Shown here one piece after another: positions 27,544 through 36,947 of a stretch of 64,000 nucleotides of DNA. Each line of letters begins with the position of its first letter. The stretch's first letter is position 1. The stretch is from Virgisporangium aliadipatigenens (lineage in GTDB: Bacteria > Actinomycetota > Actinomycetes > Mycobacteriales > Micromonosporaceae). The notes under the pieces were generated by a model. That model was not told the origin of the DNA. It ran no database searches and saw nothing but the letters and a program-made list of their open reading frames with translations. The position numbers and the translations under genes were made by a program. The stretch lies in assembly GCF_016863615.1 (NCBI RefSeq), contig NZ_BOPF01000017.1, positions 62,001 to 126,000 of the forward strand. The letters are read 5' to 3'.

Positions 27544-29349
27544 GTGATCCGAACCCACGAAGCCGGCACGCTGCGCCCCGCGCACGTCGGCAAGACCGTC
27601 ATCCTCGCCGGCTGGGTGGCCCGCCGGCGCGACCACGGCGGCGTGATCTTCGTGGACCTGCGGGACGCCTCCGGCATCGTGCAGGTGGTCTTCCGCGAGG
27701 AACTGGCCGAGGCGCACGGCCTGCGCAACGAGTACTGCGTCAAGGTCACCGGCGAGGTGCGCGAACGCCCGGCCGGCAACGAGAACCCGGAGCTGCCCAC
27801 CGGCGCGATCGAGATCGTCGCCACCGAGCTGGCGGTGCTCTCCGAGGCGGCCCCGCTGCCGCTGCCGGTGGACGACCACGTGGACGCCGGGGACGACGTT
27901 CGGCTCAAGTACCGGTATCTCGACCTGCGGCGCAGCGGCCCGGCGAAGGCCCTGCGGCTGCGCAGCTCCGCCAACCAGATCGCCCGCAAGGTGCTGCACG
28001 AGCGGGCGTTCCTGGAGATCGAGACGCCGACGCTGACCCGTTCGACCCCGGAAGGGGCCCGGGACTTCCTGGTGCCGGTGCGCCTGCAGCCCGGCACGTG
28101 GTACGCGCTGCCGCAGTCGCCCCAGCTGTTCAAGCAGCTGCTGATGGTCAGCGGGATGGAGCGCTACTACCAGATCGCCCGCTGCTACCGGGACGAGGGC
28201 TTCCGGGCCGACCGGCAGCCGGAGTTCACCCAGCTGGACATCGAGATGTCGTTCGTGACCCAGGACGACATCATCGACCTGGGCGAGGCGATCGTCGGTG
28301 CGCTCTGGGGCGAGCTGGCCGGGTACACCGTCCAGACGCCGATCCCGCGGCTCACCTGGCACGACGCGATGGCCCGCTACGGTTCGGACAAGCCGGACCT
28401 GCGCTTCGGGCTGGAGCTCAACGAGCTGACCGAGTACCTGCGCGGCACCGAGTTCCGGGTGTTCGCCGGGGCGATCGACGCCGGTGGCTACGTCGGCGCG
28501 GTCGTCATGCCCGGCGGGGCGGCGCAGACCCGCAAGGAGCTGGACGGCTGGCAGGACTGGGCCAAGGCGCGCGGTGCCCGCGGGCTGGCGTACGTCGTGC
28601 TGGACGCGGAGACCGGCGAGGCGCGTGGCCCCGTGGCCAAGAACCTCTCCGCGGATCACCTCAACGGGCTCGCCGACGCCGTCGGTGCCAAGCCCGGCGA
28701 CGCGGTGTTCTTCGCCGCCTCGGCCAACCGCCGGGAGGCCCAGGAGCTGCTGGGCGCCGCCCGGCTGGAGATCGGCAAGCGGGCGCAGTTGATCGACCCG
28801 GACGCGTGGGCGTTCTGCTGGGTGGTCGACGCGCCGATGTTCGAGCCGGCCGAGGACGGCGGCTGGACGGCGGTGCACCACCCGTTCACCTCGCCCAACG
28901 AGGAGTGGATGGACCGGTTCGAGGAGGCGCCGGACCGGGCCCTCGCGTACGCCTACGACATCGTGTGCAACGGCAACGAGATCGGCGGCGGCTCCGTGCG
29001 TATCCACCGGGGCGACGTGCAGAAGCGGGTGTTCGACACGCTCGGGATCACGCCCGAGGACGCGGCCGACAAGTTCGGGTTCCTGCTCGAGGCGTTCCAG
29101 TACGGGCCGCCGCCGCACGCCGGGATCGCCTTCGGGTGGGACCGGATCTGCATGCTGCTCACCGGGGCCGACTCGATCCGCGAGGTGATCGCGTTCCCGA
29201 AGACCGGCGGCGGGTTCGACCCGTTGACCGGTGCGCCGACGCCGATCACCGCGCAGCAGCGGGCCGAGGCGGGCGTCGACGCCAAGCCGAAGGCCCCGGC
29301 CGCCGCCGGTACCGCCGGTGGTGCGGCGCCGGTCGAGCGGGCCGGCTGA
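27544..29349 (+). CDS. aspS: Aspartyl-tRNA synthetase, bacterial type
   Basis: A class IIb synthetase of 601 residues. The N-terminal OB fold ([23 protein letters not shown]) binds the anticodon. The catalytic core includes motif 2 ([21 protein letters not shown]), the bacterial GAD insertion (about residues 290-420), and motif 3 ([17 protein letters not shown]). The C-terminus has an Ala/Pro-rich extension. GTG at 27544 follows GAAGGAG. Its TGA overlaps the ATG of the downstream glycosidase. Whether it also charges tRNA-Asn cannot be judged here. Confidence 0.96.
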   Translation: MIRTHEAGTLRPAHVGKTVILAGWVARRRDHGGVIFVDLRDASGIVQVVFREELAEAHGLRNEYCVKVTGEVRERPAGNENPELPTGAIEIVATELAVLSEAAPLPLPVDDHVDAGDDVRLKYRYLDLRRSGPAKALRLRSSANQIARKVLHERAFLEIETPTLTRSTPEGARDFLVPVRLQPGTWYALPQSPQLFKQLLMVSGMERYYQIARCYRDEGFRADRQPEFTQLDIEMSFVTQDDIIDLGEAIVGALWGELAGYTVQTPIPRLTWHDAMARYGSDKPDLRFGLELNELTEYLRGTEFRVFAGAIDAGGYVGAVVMPGGAAQTRKELDGWQDWAKARGARGLAYVVLDAETGEARGPVAKNLSADHLNGLADAVGAKPGDAVFFAASANRREAQELLGAARLEIGKRAQLIDPDAWAFCWVVDAPMFEPAEDGGWTAVHHPFTSPNEEWMDRFEEAPDRALAYAYDIVCNGNEIGGGSVRIHRGDVQKRVFDTLGITPEDAADKFGFLLEAFQYGPPPHAGIAFGWDRICMLLTGADSIREVIAFPKTGGGFDPLTGAPTPITAQQRAEAGVDAKPKAPAAAGTAGGAAPVERAG

Positions 29350-30710
29350 TGGTCTCGCGGCGGCGGCTTCTCGGTGGGGCCGCCGCCACCGCGGCACTCG
29401 CGGCCTGTGACGACGCTCCGGCGCCGTCGCCCGCCGCGAGCGCCGCCGCCTCCGGCGTCCCGCGAGCTTTCCGGTGGGGCGCCGCCACGAGCGCGTTCCA
29501 GGTCGAGGGCGCCACCGCAGAGGATTCCCGGGGAACGTCCATTTGGGACACCTTTACCCGTTCCCCCGGAAAAATCAGGGGCGGCGACAACGCCGACGTC
29601 TCCGCGGACCACTACCACCGGTGGGCCGGGGATCTTGATCTGGCCCGTGATCTCGGGCTCACCAGCTACCGCTTCTCCGTCGCGTGGCCGCGGATCCAGC
29701 CGGACGGGCGCGGCCCGGCCAACCAGAAGGGCCTCGACTTCTACAAGCGGCTGGTCGGCGGCCTGCGCGAACGCGGCATCTCCCCGGTCGTCACGCTGTA
29801 CCACTGGGACCTGCCGCAGGCCCTGCAGGACCAGGGCGGCTGGGAGAACAGGGACAGCGCCCAATGGTTCGGCGACTACGCCGAGATCGTCTTCCGGGCG
29901 CTCGGCGACGCGACCCCCACCTGGCTCACCATCAACGAACCCAAGACGATCGTGCAGCTCGGCTACGCCGACGGCGTGCACCCGCCCGCCAAGCGGGACC
30001 GCGCCGCCGCGCAGGCGGTAATGCACCACCTCAACCTGGCGCACGGCACCGCCGTTCGCCGCCTGCGCGCCGCGCTCCCCGGCCAGCGCATCGGCCCCGC
30101 GCTCAACCTGTCGCCGGTGGTGCACGACGGAAACGCCGACCCGGCACAGGTGACCGCCGCCGACATCTTCGAGAACAGGCGCTTCCTCGACCCGCTGTTC
30201 AAGGGCGCGTACCCGTCCGGGGTCGAGGCGCCGGTGCGCGACGGCGACCTCGCACTGATCTCGGCCCCGAACGACGTGCTCGCCGTGCAGTACTACAACC
30301 CGGCGACCCTGGGCGGCAAGAAGTTCCCCACCTCGCAGGCGACCTGGGAGCAGATCTACCCGCAGGGCATGTACGACCTGCTGGTCCGGCTCAAGCGCGA
30401 CTACGGCGACATCCCCCTGATGATCACCGAGAACGGCGCACCCTTCCCGGACACCCTCGAGGGCGACCGGGTCCACGACCCGCAGCGCACCGCCTACATC
30501 CGCGACCACATCGCCGCCATGAAGAAGGCGATCGCCGAGGGCGTGAACGTCGAGGCGTACCACGTATGGTCATTGCTCGACAACTTCGAGTGGACCGAGG
30601 GATACGGCCAACGCTGGGGAATCGTCTACGTGGACTACCCCACACAGCGGCGGATCCTCAAGGACAGCGCCCTCTGGTACCGGGACATGATCGCCGGACG
30701 TGCGGTTTAG
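29349..30710 (+). CDS. Tat-exported lipoprotein beta-glucosidase, GH family 1
   Basis: A 453-residue GH1 enzyme. The N-terminus is a twin-arginine signal with a lipobox (SRRRLLGGAAATAALAAC), so the mature protein is probably anchored outside the membrane by Cys20. An Ala/Ser linker precedes the TIM barrel, which starts FRWGAATSAFQVEG. Acid/base Glu197 is in LTINEPKT and nucleophile Glu361 in MITENGAP; YHVWSLLDNFEWTEGYGQRWG completes the sugar site. It probably cleaves beta-glucosides or related oligosaccharides. ATG overlaps the aspS stop, an unexpected partner for a synthetase. Confidence 0.9.
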   Translation: MVSRRRLLGGAAATAALAACDDAPAPSPAASAAASGVPRAFRWGAATSAFQVEGATAEDSRGTSIWDTFTRSPGKIRGGDNADVSADHYHRWAGDLDLARDLGLTSYRFSVAWPRIQPDGRGPANQKGLDFYKRLVGGLRERGISPVVTLYHWDLPQALQDQGGWENRDSAQWFGDYAEIVFRALGDATPTWLTINEPKTIVQLGYADGVHPPAKRDRAAAQAVMHHLNLAHGTAVRRLRAALPGQRIGPALNLSPVVHDGNADPAQVTAADIFENRRFLDPLFKGAYPSGVEAPVRDGDLALISAPNDVLAVQYYNPATLGGKKFPTSQATWEQIYPQGMYDLLVRLKRDYGDIPLMITENGAPFPDTLEGDRVHDPQRTAYIRDHIAAMKKAIAEGVNVEAYHVWSLLDNFEWTEGYGQRWGIVYVDYPTQRRILKDSALWYRDMIAGRAV

Positions 30711-30743
30711 GTCGGGCGCCCTTTCCCTCGGTACTGTCGCGGG

Positions 30744-32102
30744 GTGGACGACGGGCTGTTCGAGATCAACGAACCGGGGGAGGGCTTCACGCCGCCTCCG
30801 GCGGACGCGCCCCTCGCCGTCCGCATGCGCCCCGGCTCCATCGACGAGCTGATCGGCCAGGAACACCTGCTCGCGCCCGGTGCGCCGCTGCGCCAGCTGG
30901 TCACCGGCACGTCCCCCATGTCGGTGATCCTGTGGGGGCCGCCCGGCTCCGGCAAGACCACCGTCGCGCACCTGGTGGCGGGGGCCGGCGACCGGAAGTT
31001 CGTGGCGATGTCGGCGCTGACCGCCGGGGTCAAGGACGTGCGCGCGGTGATCGACACCGCGCGGCGGCGACGGCGTTCCGGCGGGGCGCCGACCGTGCTG
31101 TTCATCGACGAGGTGCACCGGTTCAGCAAGACCCAGCAGGACTCGCTGCTCGCGGCCGTCGAGGACCGCACGGTCACGCTGCTGGCGGCCACCACCGAAA
31201 ACCCCTACTTCTCGGTGATCTCCCCGCTGCTGTCCCGCTGCGTCCTGCTCACCCTGCGTCCCCTCGACGAGAACGCCGTGCGCGAACTGATCATCCGAGC
31301 GTTGGAGGATCCGCGTGGCCTCGACGGTGCCCTGAAACTGGCGCCCGAGGCGGCGGATCATCTCGTGCGGCTGGCCGGCGGCGACGTGCGCAAGGCGCTC
31401 ACCGCCCTGGAGGCGGCGGCCTCGTCCGCAGTGGCCTCCGGTGCCGCCACCATCGATCTGGCCATGGCGGAGAAGGCCGTCGACGTCGCCGCCCTGCGCT
31501 ACGACCGGGCCGGCGACGCGCACTACGACGTGGTGAGCGCGTTCATCAAGAGCATGCGCGGGTCCGACCCGGACGCCGCCGTGCATTACCTCGCGCGGAT
31601 GCTCTCCGCCGGCGAGGACGCCCGGTTCATCGCCCGGCGCATGGTCATCTTCGCCAGCGAGGACGTCGGCATGGCCGACCCCATGGCACTTCTCGTGGCG
31701 AACGCAGCAGCCCACGCGGTGGAATACGTCGGACTCCCCGAGGCACAGTTGAACCTCGCCCAGGCGGTGATCCACCTGGCGACCGCACCGAAGTCCAACA
31801 CGGTCACCGCCGCCATCGGGGCGGCCGTCGCGGACGTGCGCAGCGGAGCGGCCGGGCCGGTGCCGATGCACCTGCGCGACGCGCACTACGCGGGGTCGAA
31901 GGGGCTCGGGCACGGTTCGGGCTACAAATATCCGCACGACGACCCGCGCGGTGTCGTCACCCAGCAGTACCCACCCGACGAACTGGTCGGCCGGGACTAC
32001 TACCAGCCGGGTGAACACGGTGCGGAGCGCGCCGTGGCGACGCGGCTGCCGAAACTGCGGCGTATCGTGCGCGGCGGAACGACAGGCGAGGAGGAGGCGT
32101 GA
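30744..32102 (+). CDS. rarA: Replication-associated recombination protein A (RarA/MgsA)
   Basis: A 452-residue AAA+ ATPase acting at stalled forks, related to clamp-loader subunits. It shows [15 protein letters not shown], Walker [15 protein letters not shown], Walker [17 protein letters not shown], sensor 1 [11 protein letters not shown], arginine finger LLSRC, and the tetramerisation domain ([40 protein letters not shown]). GTG at 30744. Gene order aspS-(insert)-rarA-alaS region is common in actinobacteria. Confidence 0.94.
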   Translation: MDDGLFEINEPGEGFTPPPADAPLAVRMRPGSIDELIGQEHLLAPGAPLRQLVTGTSPMSVILWGPPGSGKTTVAHLVAGAGDRKFVAMSALTAGVKDVRAVIDTARRRRRSGGAPTVLFIDEVHRFSKTQQDSLLAAVEDRTVTLLAATTENPYFSVISPLLSRCVLLTLRPLDENAVRELIIRALEDPRGLDGALKLAPEAADHLVRLAGGDVRKALTALEAAASSAVASGAATIDLAMAEKAVDVAALRYDRAGDAHYDVVSAFIKSMRGSDPDAAVHYLARMLSAGEDARFIARRMVIFASEDVGMADPMALLVANAAAHAVEYVGLPEAQLNLAQAVIHLATAPKSNTVTAAIGAAVADVRSGAAGPVPMHLRDAHYAGSKGLGHGSGYKYPHDDPRGVVTQQYPPDELVGRDYYQPGEHGAERAVATRLPKLRRIVRGGTTGEEEA

Positions 32103-32220
32103 GCACGCAGCGGGGCGGCGCGGTGCCGTCTGGACCGAGGAGCGTAGGGAGCGCAGCGACCGGAGCGACGAGGGAAGGCGGCGCCATCGGCGCTGTTCCG
32201 ATGCTGTGCGGGGTGAGGGC
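32100..32220 (+). repeat. Intergenic mosaic repeat (family R2) after rarA
   Basis: The gap begins at the rarA TGA (TGAGCACGCAGCGGGGCGG), then carries CTGGACCGAGGAGCG (32130-32144) and GACGAGGGAAGGCGGCG (32167-32183), the same blocks as in the ureA-ureB duplication but with about 18 extra bases between them. It ends at the next GTG. Confidence 0.65.
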
Positions 32221-35200
32221 GTGAGCCGGCGCGGCCACACCGATGACGACGACGGCGCATGGCTGGCCGGCCTGCAGGGCGAGCCCGAGGACGGCAACCG
32301 CCCACGCCCCCGCCCCGGTCCACGCACTCGCGGCGACGAGCCGGTCCCCGGCCCACGCGGACCCGTCGACGCGCGCAGCGCACCCACGGAGCACATCCCC
32401 GTCATGAACGACGAACCGCGCGCCGGGCGCCGTAGCGGGGCGCCGCGGCCGGCCGGTACGGCGCGGCCCGTTCCGCCCGGTGGGTCCGGTGCACCCGGTG
32501 GCTCCGGCGTGCCCGGAACTCAGGCCGGGCCTTCCCGCGGTGGTGCCGCGGTGTACGGGTCCGGTGGCCCTGGTGGGCCCGGTGGGGCCGGTGGTCCTGG
32601 CGGCGCTGGACGGCCCGGTGGTCCGCAGGGGCCGGGTGGTTACGGCGGGCCCGGTGGTCCTGGCGGGCCGGTTGGTCCTGGTGGTCCCGGCGGTTACGGC
32701 GAGCCCGGCGGTGCCGGTCCTGGCGGTGGGCGGCCCGGTGGCTACGGCGAGCCCTTTGGGCCCGGCGGCACTGGCGGTCCTGGCGGCCGGCCCGGTGTGC
32801 AGGGGGCCGGCGGTTACGGCGAGCCCGCTGGTGCGGGCGGTGGCCGACCCGGTGGCTACGGCGAGCCGGGACGGCACGGCGGTGCTGGCGGTGCTGGCGG
32901 TCCCGGCGGTCCTGGCGGTGGTCGACCCGGTCCGCAGGGGCCCGGCGGCTACGGCGGTCCTGGTGGGCCCGGCGGCCGGGCGGGTGGTCAGCAGGGCGTC
33001 GGCCATGGCGGCCCTGGAGGGCCCGGTGGTGCTGGTGGTTCTGGCGCCGGTCGGCCCGGTCCGCAGGGGCCGGGCGGTTACGGCGAGCCCGGTGGGCCGG
33101 GTGGTGCTGGTGGTTCTGGCGGTGGTCGGCCCGGTGCTTTGGGTGCGCCGGGGGCCGGCGGCCCTGGTGGGCGGCCCGGCGGTTACGGCGAGCCCGGTGG
33201 GCCCCCGGTGCCCGGTGGTCCGCAAGGGCCCGGCGGGCGTTCCGGCCCGCAGGGGCCCGGTGCCTTCCACGGCCCCGGTGGGCCCGGTGGCCGCGACCGC
33301 CGTGGCGTGCCCGCCCCCTACGACGGCTCGCCGGAAGGCGGCCCCGCCGGTGGTCCCGGATTCCCCGGTGGACCGACCGGTGGAGCCGGCATGCCCGGCC
33401 AAGGCGACGGACCGGCGGGCCGCGGTGGCGCGCCCGGCCCGCAACGGCAGGGCCCCGGCGGCCCACGGCAGGCCCCACCGGCGGGCAACCCGCCGCGTCA
33501 GGCGGCCTCCGGAGCGGCCGCCCCGCCGGTGAACCCACGCGGTGGTGCCCCGGTCTACGGCGGCCCGACGGACGGGCGGCCGCATCCGGCGGACAGCCCC
33601 TCGGGTTCGCATCGTCAGGTCCCCGGCGGGACCACTTACTCGGCCGGTGGCGCCTCCGGTTCGCATCGTCAGGTCCCCGGTGGCGCAAGCTACTCCGCCG
33701 ACGGGCCGTCCGGTTCGCACCGGCTGGTGCCGGGCCACTCGGTCGACACGCCGTCCGGCTCGCATCGGCAGGTGCCGGGTGGGACGAGCTACTCGGCCGG
33801 TGGCGCCTCGGGTTCACATCGTCAGGTGCCGGCGGGACGCCGTCCTCCGGGCGGTGCGGCGTGGAACGATCCCGGGCACAGTCCGGACGAGGACACCCCG
33901 TCGGGTCGCCGGCGCCGCGCCGAGGGAGCCGGCGAACGCGACTGGGAGACCACCGGCCGGCGTCGCGTCGACGGTCCGCCGCCCGGCGACCCGGAGACGA
34001 CCGGCGGCCGGCGCCGGGTCGACGGCCCGCCGCCCGGCGGTCCCGAATCGACGGTCGGCCGTCGGCGTGCGCAGGGCGGGCCGCCGGATTGGGAGACCAC
34101 CGGTGCGCGTCGGGTGGACGGTACGCCGTCGGGTGATCCCGAGGTGACGGGTGGGCGGCGCCGTGTGGACGGTCCGCCGCCGGGGGATCCCGAGACGACC
34201 GGGGGGCGGCGGCGTGCCGAGGCCGGGCCGCCGGACTGGGAGACGACGGGTGGCCGACGCCGGGTCGACGGTTCGCCGCCCGGGGGGCCCGAGACCACGG
34301 GTGGGCGTCGCCGTGCCGCTCCGGAGCGGGAGGCGCCGACCGGCGCGCGTCGTCGGCCGGGGACGGACGTTCCCACGGCGTTCATCGCGCCGATGGACGG
34401 ACCCGATACGCCGCCCGAGGAGACCACCGGCGGTCGCCGTCGCGCGGCCGACGACACTCCCACGGGCGCCCGCAGGCGGAACGTGGACGACAGCGGACGA
34501 CCCGCACCAGGGGACGGCCCGGGGCGCCCGCAGCCCCGACCGACACCGGGACGGCCGGTGCCGGGTGCGCGTTCCGGCCCGCCCGCGCCGCGTCCCTCGC
34601 CCGCCGCCCCGCCGAACATCGCTTCCGTCCCGGCCCAGGGCGCGGCCCCCGTCGGCGGTGCCGCGTCCGGCTCCGTGCCGGTGGGTGCCACGGGCGCGGT
34701 GGCCGCTGCCCGGGTGGTGCCTCCCGGAACGCGCCCGGACGGTGCGCCCGGCTCCCGTAACGACACCCGCGGCGATGCCCCGGCGGGTCCCCCCGCGCCC
34801 CGGCCCGGTGGCGCCGGTGCGCGTCCCGACGGGCCCACCACGGGACGGGCCCGCCCCGGCGTCGCTCCGGCGCCCGGGGGCCGGACCGCGCCCCGCGCCT
34901 CCGCTGCCGCGCCGGTGCAGGCCCCGCCGGGCGGCCCTGCCGCGCCCGACGGCCCGCCGCTGTCCGGTCCGGGCCGTGGCGGCCCCGACGGTCCCGGCCG
35001 CCCCGACGACGTGCCGCACTCCGGCGGGCCCGGGCGTGGCCCGGGCGGTCCGGCGCGCGGCGGTGCCGCCGTCGGCCCCGCCGGCCCCGGCGGTCCGCCG
35101 CCCGGCCGTGGTCCGGACGGGCCGGTTCGTGGTGCCGCGCCGGTCGGTCCGGGTGGTCCTGGTCGTGGTGGGCCGGACGGGCCGAGCCGTGGTGCCGCGC

Positions 35201-36111
35201 CGGTCGGTCCGGGTGGCCCTGGTCGTGGTGGTCCCGACGGGCCGGTTCGTGGTGGTGCGGCGGTCGGTTCCGCGCATGGCGGTCCGGACGGGCCGGGGGG
35301 TCCCGGCACGGCCGGGGTGGCGTCCGTTCCGGGGCGGGCGGGCGGTGCGGTAGCGGCCGCGGCCGTCCCGGTGCCGCCCGTGCAGGCGAAGCCCGCCGAG
35401 CCGGCCGCACCCGCCCCGCCGCCGCTGTTGGGCGAGATCCCGTCGCCGATCGCCGACGACCAGACCCCGCTGGATCAGGCGCCCGACCTGACCATCGAGA
35501 AGGATCCGTCGCAGATCGGCGTCATCAGCGGCGAGCGGGAGATCCGCAGCCGGCGCGCCGAGGTGGGCGTCGACTTCGACCAGGCGCGCCGGTTCAAGAT
35601 GTTGACGATGATGCTGATCGTGCTGGCCATCCTCGGGGCGCCGCTGACCGTGTACATCATGCGGGAGGCGACCAGGGACCCGGTGTTCGTCGGCCTGGAC
35701 GCGCTCGAACTGCCGAAGGACATGTCACTGAGTCCGCAGGACACCGCGAACGGCAGCCGCTGGTGCATCAACGAGTGCCGGTTCCGTCAACGGGTCTACC
35801 AGTCGGAGCAGAACCCGGAACCGACGCACGCGGCGTACGAGAAGGCGCTGCGCGCGGCGGGCTGGCTGCCCTGGAAGGCCGCCGGCTGTCCGGCCGGGGA
35901 GATCGCCGGCACCAAGGAGTCCTGCTGGCAGCGCGACGAGTACGTGCTGGACCTGTGGGTGCACCAGGAACGGTGCGAGGTCGACCTGAACGCCCCGGCC
36001 CAGGATCAACCCGGCGCGAACCCGAAAACGACGGTGGAGTGCCCGAAGACGGAGATCTCTCTCAAGGTCATCAACCGGATCGCCTATCGCCCGCCGGCCG
36101 GTGGCGCCTAG
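32221..36111 (+). CDS. Giant Gly/Pro-rich single-pass membrane protein with Cys-rich extracytoplasmic domain
   Basis: A 1296-residue protein. Residues about 80-430 are collagen-like without a strict triplet (GGPGGPGG, GGYGEPGG repeated). Residues about 460-540 repeat SGSHRQVPGG; about 575-705 repeat ETTGGRRRVDGPPPGDP; about 915-1025 repeat RGGPDGPVRGAAPVGPGG. A conventional region follows (TIEKDPSQIGVISGEREIRS), one transmembrane helix (MLTMMLIVLAILGAPLTVYIM, about 1126-1147) and a 148-residue C-terminal domain with six cysteines (WCINECRF, AGCPAG, ESCWQR, ERCEVD, VECPKT). The disordered arm should be cytoplasmic. I do not recognise the C-terminal domain. GTG start at 32221 is the best of several; the N-terminus is uncertain. 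Confidence 0.8.
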   Translation: MSRRGHTDDDDGAWLAGLQGEPEDGNRPRPRPGPRTRGDEPVPGPRGPVDARSAPTEHIPVMNDEPRAGRRSGAPRPAGTARPVPPGGSGAPGGSGVPGTQAGPSRGGAAVYGSGGPGGPGGAGGPGGAGRPGGPQGPGGYGGPGGPGGPVGPGGPGGYGEPGGAGPGGGRPGGYGEPFGPGGTGGPGGRPGVQGAGGYGEPAGAGGGRPGGYGEPGRHGGAGGAGGPGGPGGGRPGPQGPGGYGGPGGPGGRAGGQQGVGHGGPGGPGGAGGSGAGRPGPQGPGGYGEPGGPGGAGGSGGGRPGALGAPGAGGPGGRPGGYGEPGGPPVPGGPQGPGGRSGPQGPGAFHGPGGPGGRDRRGVPAPYDGSPEGGPAGGPGFPGGPTGGAGMPGQGDGPAGRGGAPGPQRQGPGGPRQAPPAGNPPRQAASGAAAPPVNPRGGAPVYGGPTDGRPHPADSPSGSHRQVPGGTTYSAGGASGSHRQVPGGASYSADGPSGSHRLVPGHSVDTPSGSHRQVPGGTSYSAGGASGSHRQVPAGRRPPGGAAWNDPGHSPDEDTPSGRRRRAEGAGERDWETTGRRRVDGPPPGDPETTGGRRRVDGPPPGGPESTVGRRRAQGGPPDWETTGARRVDGTPSGDPEVTGGRRRVDGPPPGDPETTGGRRRAEAGPPDWETTGGRRRVDGSPPGGPETTGGRRRAAPEREAPTGARRRPGTDVPTAFIAPMDGPDTPPEETTGGRRRAADDTPTGARRRNVDDSGRPAPGDGPGRPQPRPTPGRPVPGARSGPPAPRPSPAAPPNIASVPAQGAAPVGGAASGSVPVGATGAVAAARVVPPGTRPDGAPGSRNDTRGDAPAGPPAPRPGGAGARPDGPTTGRARPGVAPAPGGRTAPRASAAAPVQAPPGGPAAPDGPPLSGPGRGGPDGPGRPDDVPHSGGPGRGPGGPARGGAAVGPAGPGGPPPGRGPDGPVRGAAPVGPGGPGRGGPDGPSRGAAPVGPGGPGRGGPDGPVRGGAAVGSAHGGPDGPGGPGTAGVASVPGRAGGAVAAAAVPVPPVQAKPAEPAAPAPPPLLGEIPSPIADDQTPLDQAPDLTIEKDPSQIGVISGEREIRSRRAEVGVDFDQARRFKMLTMMLIVLAILGAPLTVYIMREATRDPVFVGLDALELPKDMSLSPQDTANGSRWCINECRFRQRVYQSEQNPEPTHAAYEKALRAAGWLPWKAAGCPAGEIAGTKESCWQRDEYVLDLWVHQERCEVDLNAPAQDQPGANPKTTVECPKTEISLKVINRIAYRPPAGGA
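33598..34330 (+). repeat. Coding tandem repeats inside the Gly/Pro-rich gene
   Basis: Two successive arrays. At 33598-33840 five units read SGSHRQVPGG or near variants (SGSHRLVPGH), spaced unevenly. At 33946-34330 about ten units read ETTGGRRRVDGPPPGDP with substitutions. The unit boundaries keep the reading frame, so these are protein repeats and not CRISPR-type arrays. Confidence 0.8.
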
Positions 36112-36130
36112 GACACACCCGCGCGTGTCC
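36111..36130 (+). terminator. Possible weak terminator after the Gly/Pro-rich gene
   Basis: GGACAC at 36111-36116 pairs with GTGTCC at 36125-36130 across an 8-base loop, beginning on the last base of the stop codon and followed by AGCGAAAA. The stem is only 6 bp. Confidence 0.35.
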
Positions 36131-36218
36131 AGCGAAAACCGCGTGCCCTGAAGAGCGAACGTCCACTACGGACGGTAGGGTCTGCACGGTTGACGGATAG
36201 CGCGGGAAGGTGAGTGGC

Positions 36219-36668
36219 GTGACGCCTACGGAAATTGCCGCACTGGTGGCGGCGATCGCGTTCGCGGTCCTGGTGGTGGCGCTGGCGGTGCCGATCCTGC
36301 GGTTGCGGCACACGGTTGACGCGGCCACCAAGGCGATGCGGGACGTCGCCGACCAGACGGGTCCGCTGCTGACGTCGGTCAACACCACGATCGGCAATGT
36401 CAATACGGCTCTCACGCAGGTGCACACCTCGCTCGACGGGGTCAACCTGCAGCTGGCCCGGGTGGACGCGATCAGCAACAACGTTCAGCACATCAGCACC
36501 AACGTCGCGAACCTGTCCACTGTGGTCAGTGCCGCCGCGGCCAACCCGCTGGTGAAGGTGGCGGCGTTCGGCTACGGCGTGCGCAAGGCGGCCGCGGGCC
36601 GGCGCCAGGCCGACGAGGACAAGGCGGTGCGCGCGGAGCTGCGCCGCCGGCGCAAGCAGAAGGTGTAG
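36219..36668 (+). CDS. DUF948-type membrane protein
   Basis: A 149-residue protein: an N-terminal transmembrane helix (IAALVAAIAFAVLVVALAVPIL), then a long heptad-like helical region rich in Asn/Thr/Val (TGPLLTSVNTTIGNVNTALTQVHTSLDGV), and a very basic C-terminus (RAELRRRRKQKV). This matches DUF948 proteins, conserved upstream of alaS in actinobacteria; function unknown. GTG at 36219 is preferred over GTG 36210 because GGAAGG lies 8 bases upstream of it. Confidence 0.85.
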   Translation: MTPTEIAALVAAIAFAVLVVALAVPILRLRHTVDAATKAMRDVADQTGPLLTSVNTTIGNVNTALTQVHTSLDGVNLQLARVDAISNNVQHISTNVANLSTVVSAAAANPLVKVAAFGYGVRKAAAGRRQADEDKAVRAELRRRRKQKV

Positions 36669-36677
36669 GGGGCGACG

Positions 36678-36947
36678 ATGCGCCGGTTGTTGTGGCTCGG
36701 GGTGGGCCTCGCGGTCGGGGGACTGGTGTTCCGGGCGATGTCGAAGAAGGCTCAGGCGTTCACGCCGGAGGGCATCGCGGGTTCGGTGCAGCAATCCGCT
36801 GTCGGCCTGCTGGAGTCCGTCCGTACCTTTGTGGACGACGTGCGCGAGGGCATGGCCGAGCGGGAGGCGGAGATCCACGCCGCCATCGCGGAGGGGCTCA
36901 TCCTCGACGAGGAACTCAATCCTGAGGAAGGCATCGACTACCGATGA
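36678..36947 (+). CDS. Small conserved membrane protein (DUF6167-like)
   Basis: An 89-residue protein with an N-terminal hydrophobic helix ([20 protein letters not shown]), the phrase [17 protein letters not shown] and an acidic amphipathic C-terminal helix ending [14 protein letters not shown]. Position between the DUF948 gene and alaS and the sequence pattern match DUF6167-type proteins; the family name is from memory and no function is known. TGA overlaps the alaS ATG by 4 bases. Confidence 0.8.
   Translation: MRRLLWLGVGLAVGGLVFRAMSKKAQAFTPEGIAGSVQQSAVGLLESVRTFVDDVREGMAEREAEIHAAIAEGLILDEELNPEEGIDYR

Noticed and set aside
32560-34330. Regularly repeated DNA resembling a CRISPR or satellite array
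   Set aside because: The repeats keep one reading frame, vary synonymously, and encode Gly/Pro and SGSHRQVPGG units. There are no unique spacers of constant length and no cas genes.
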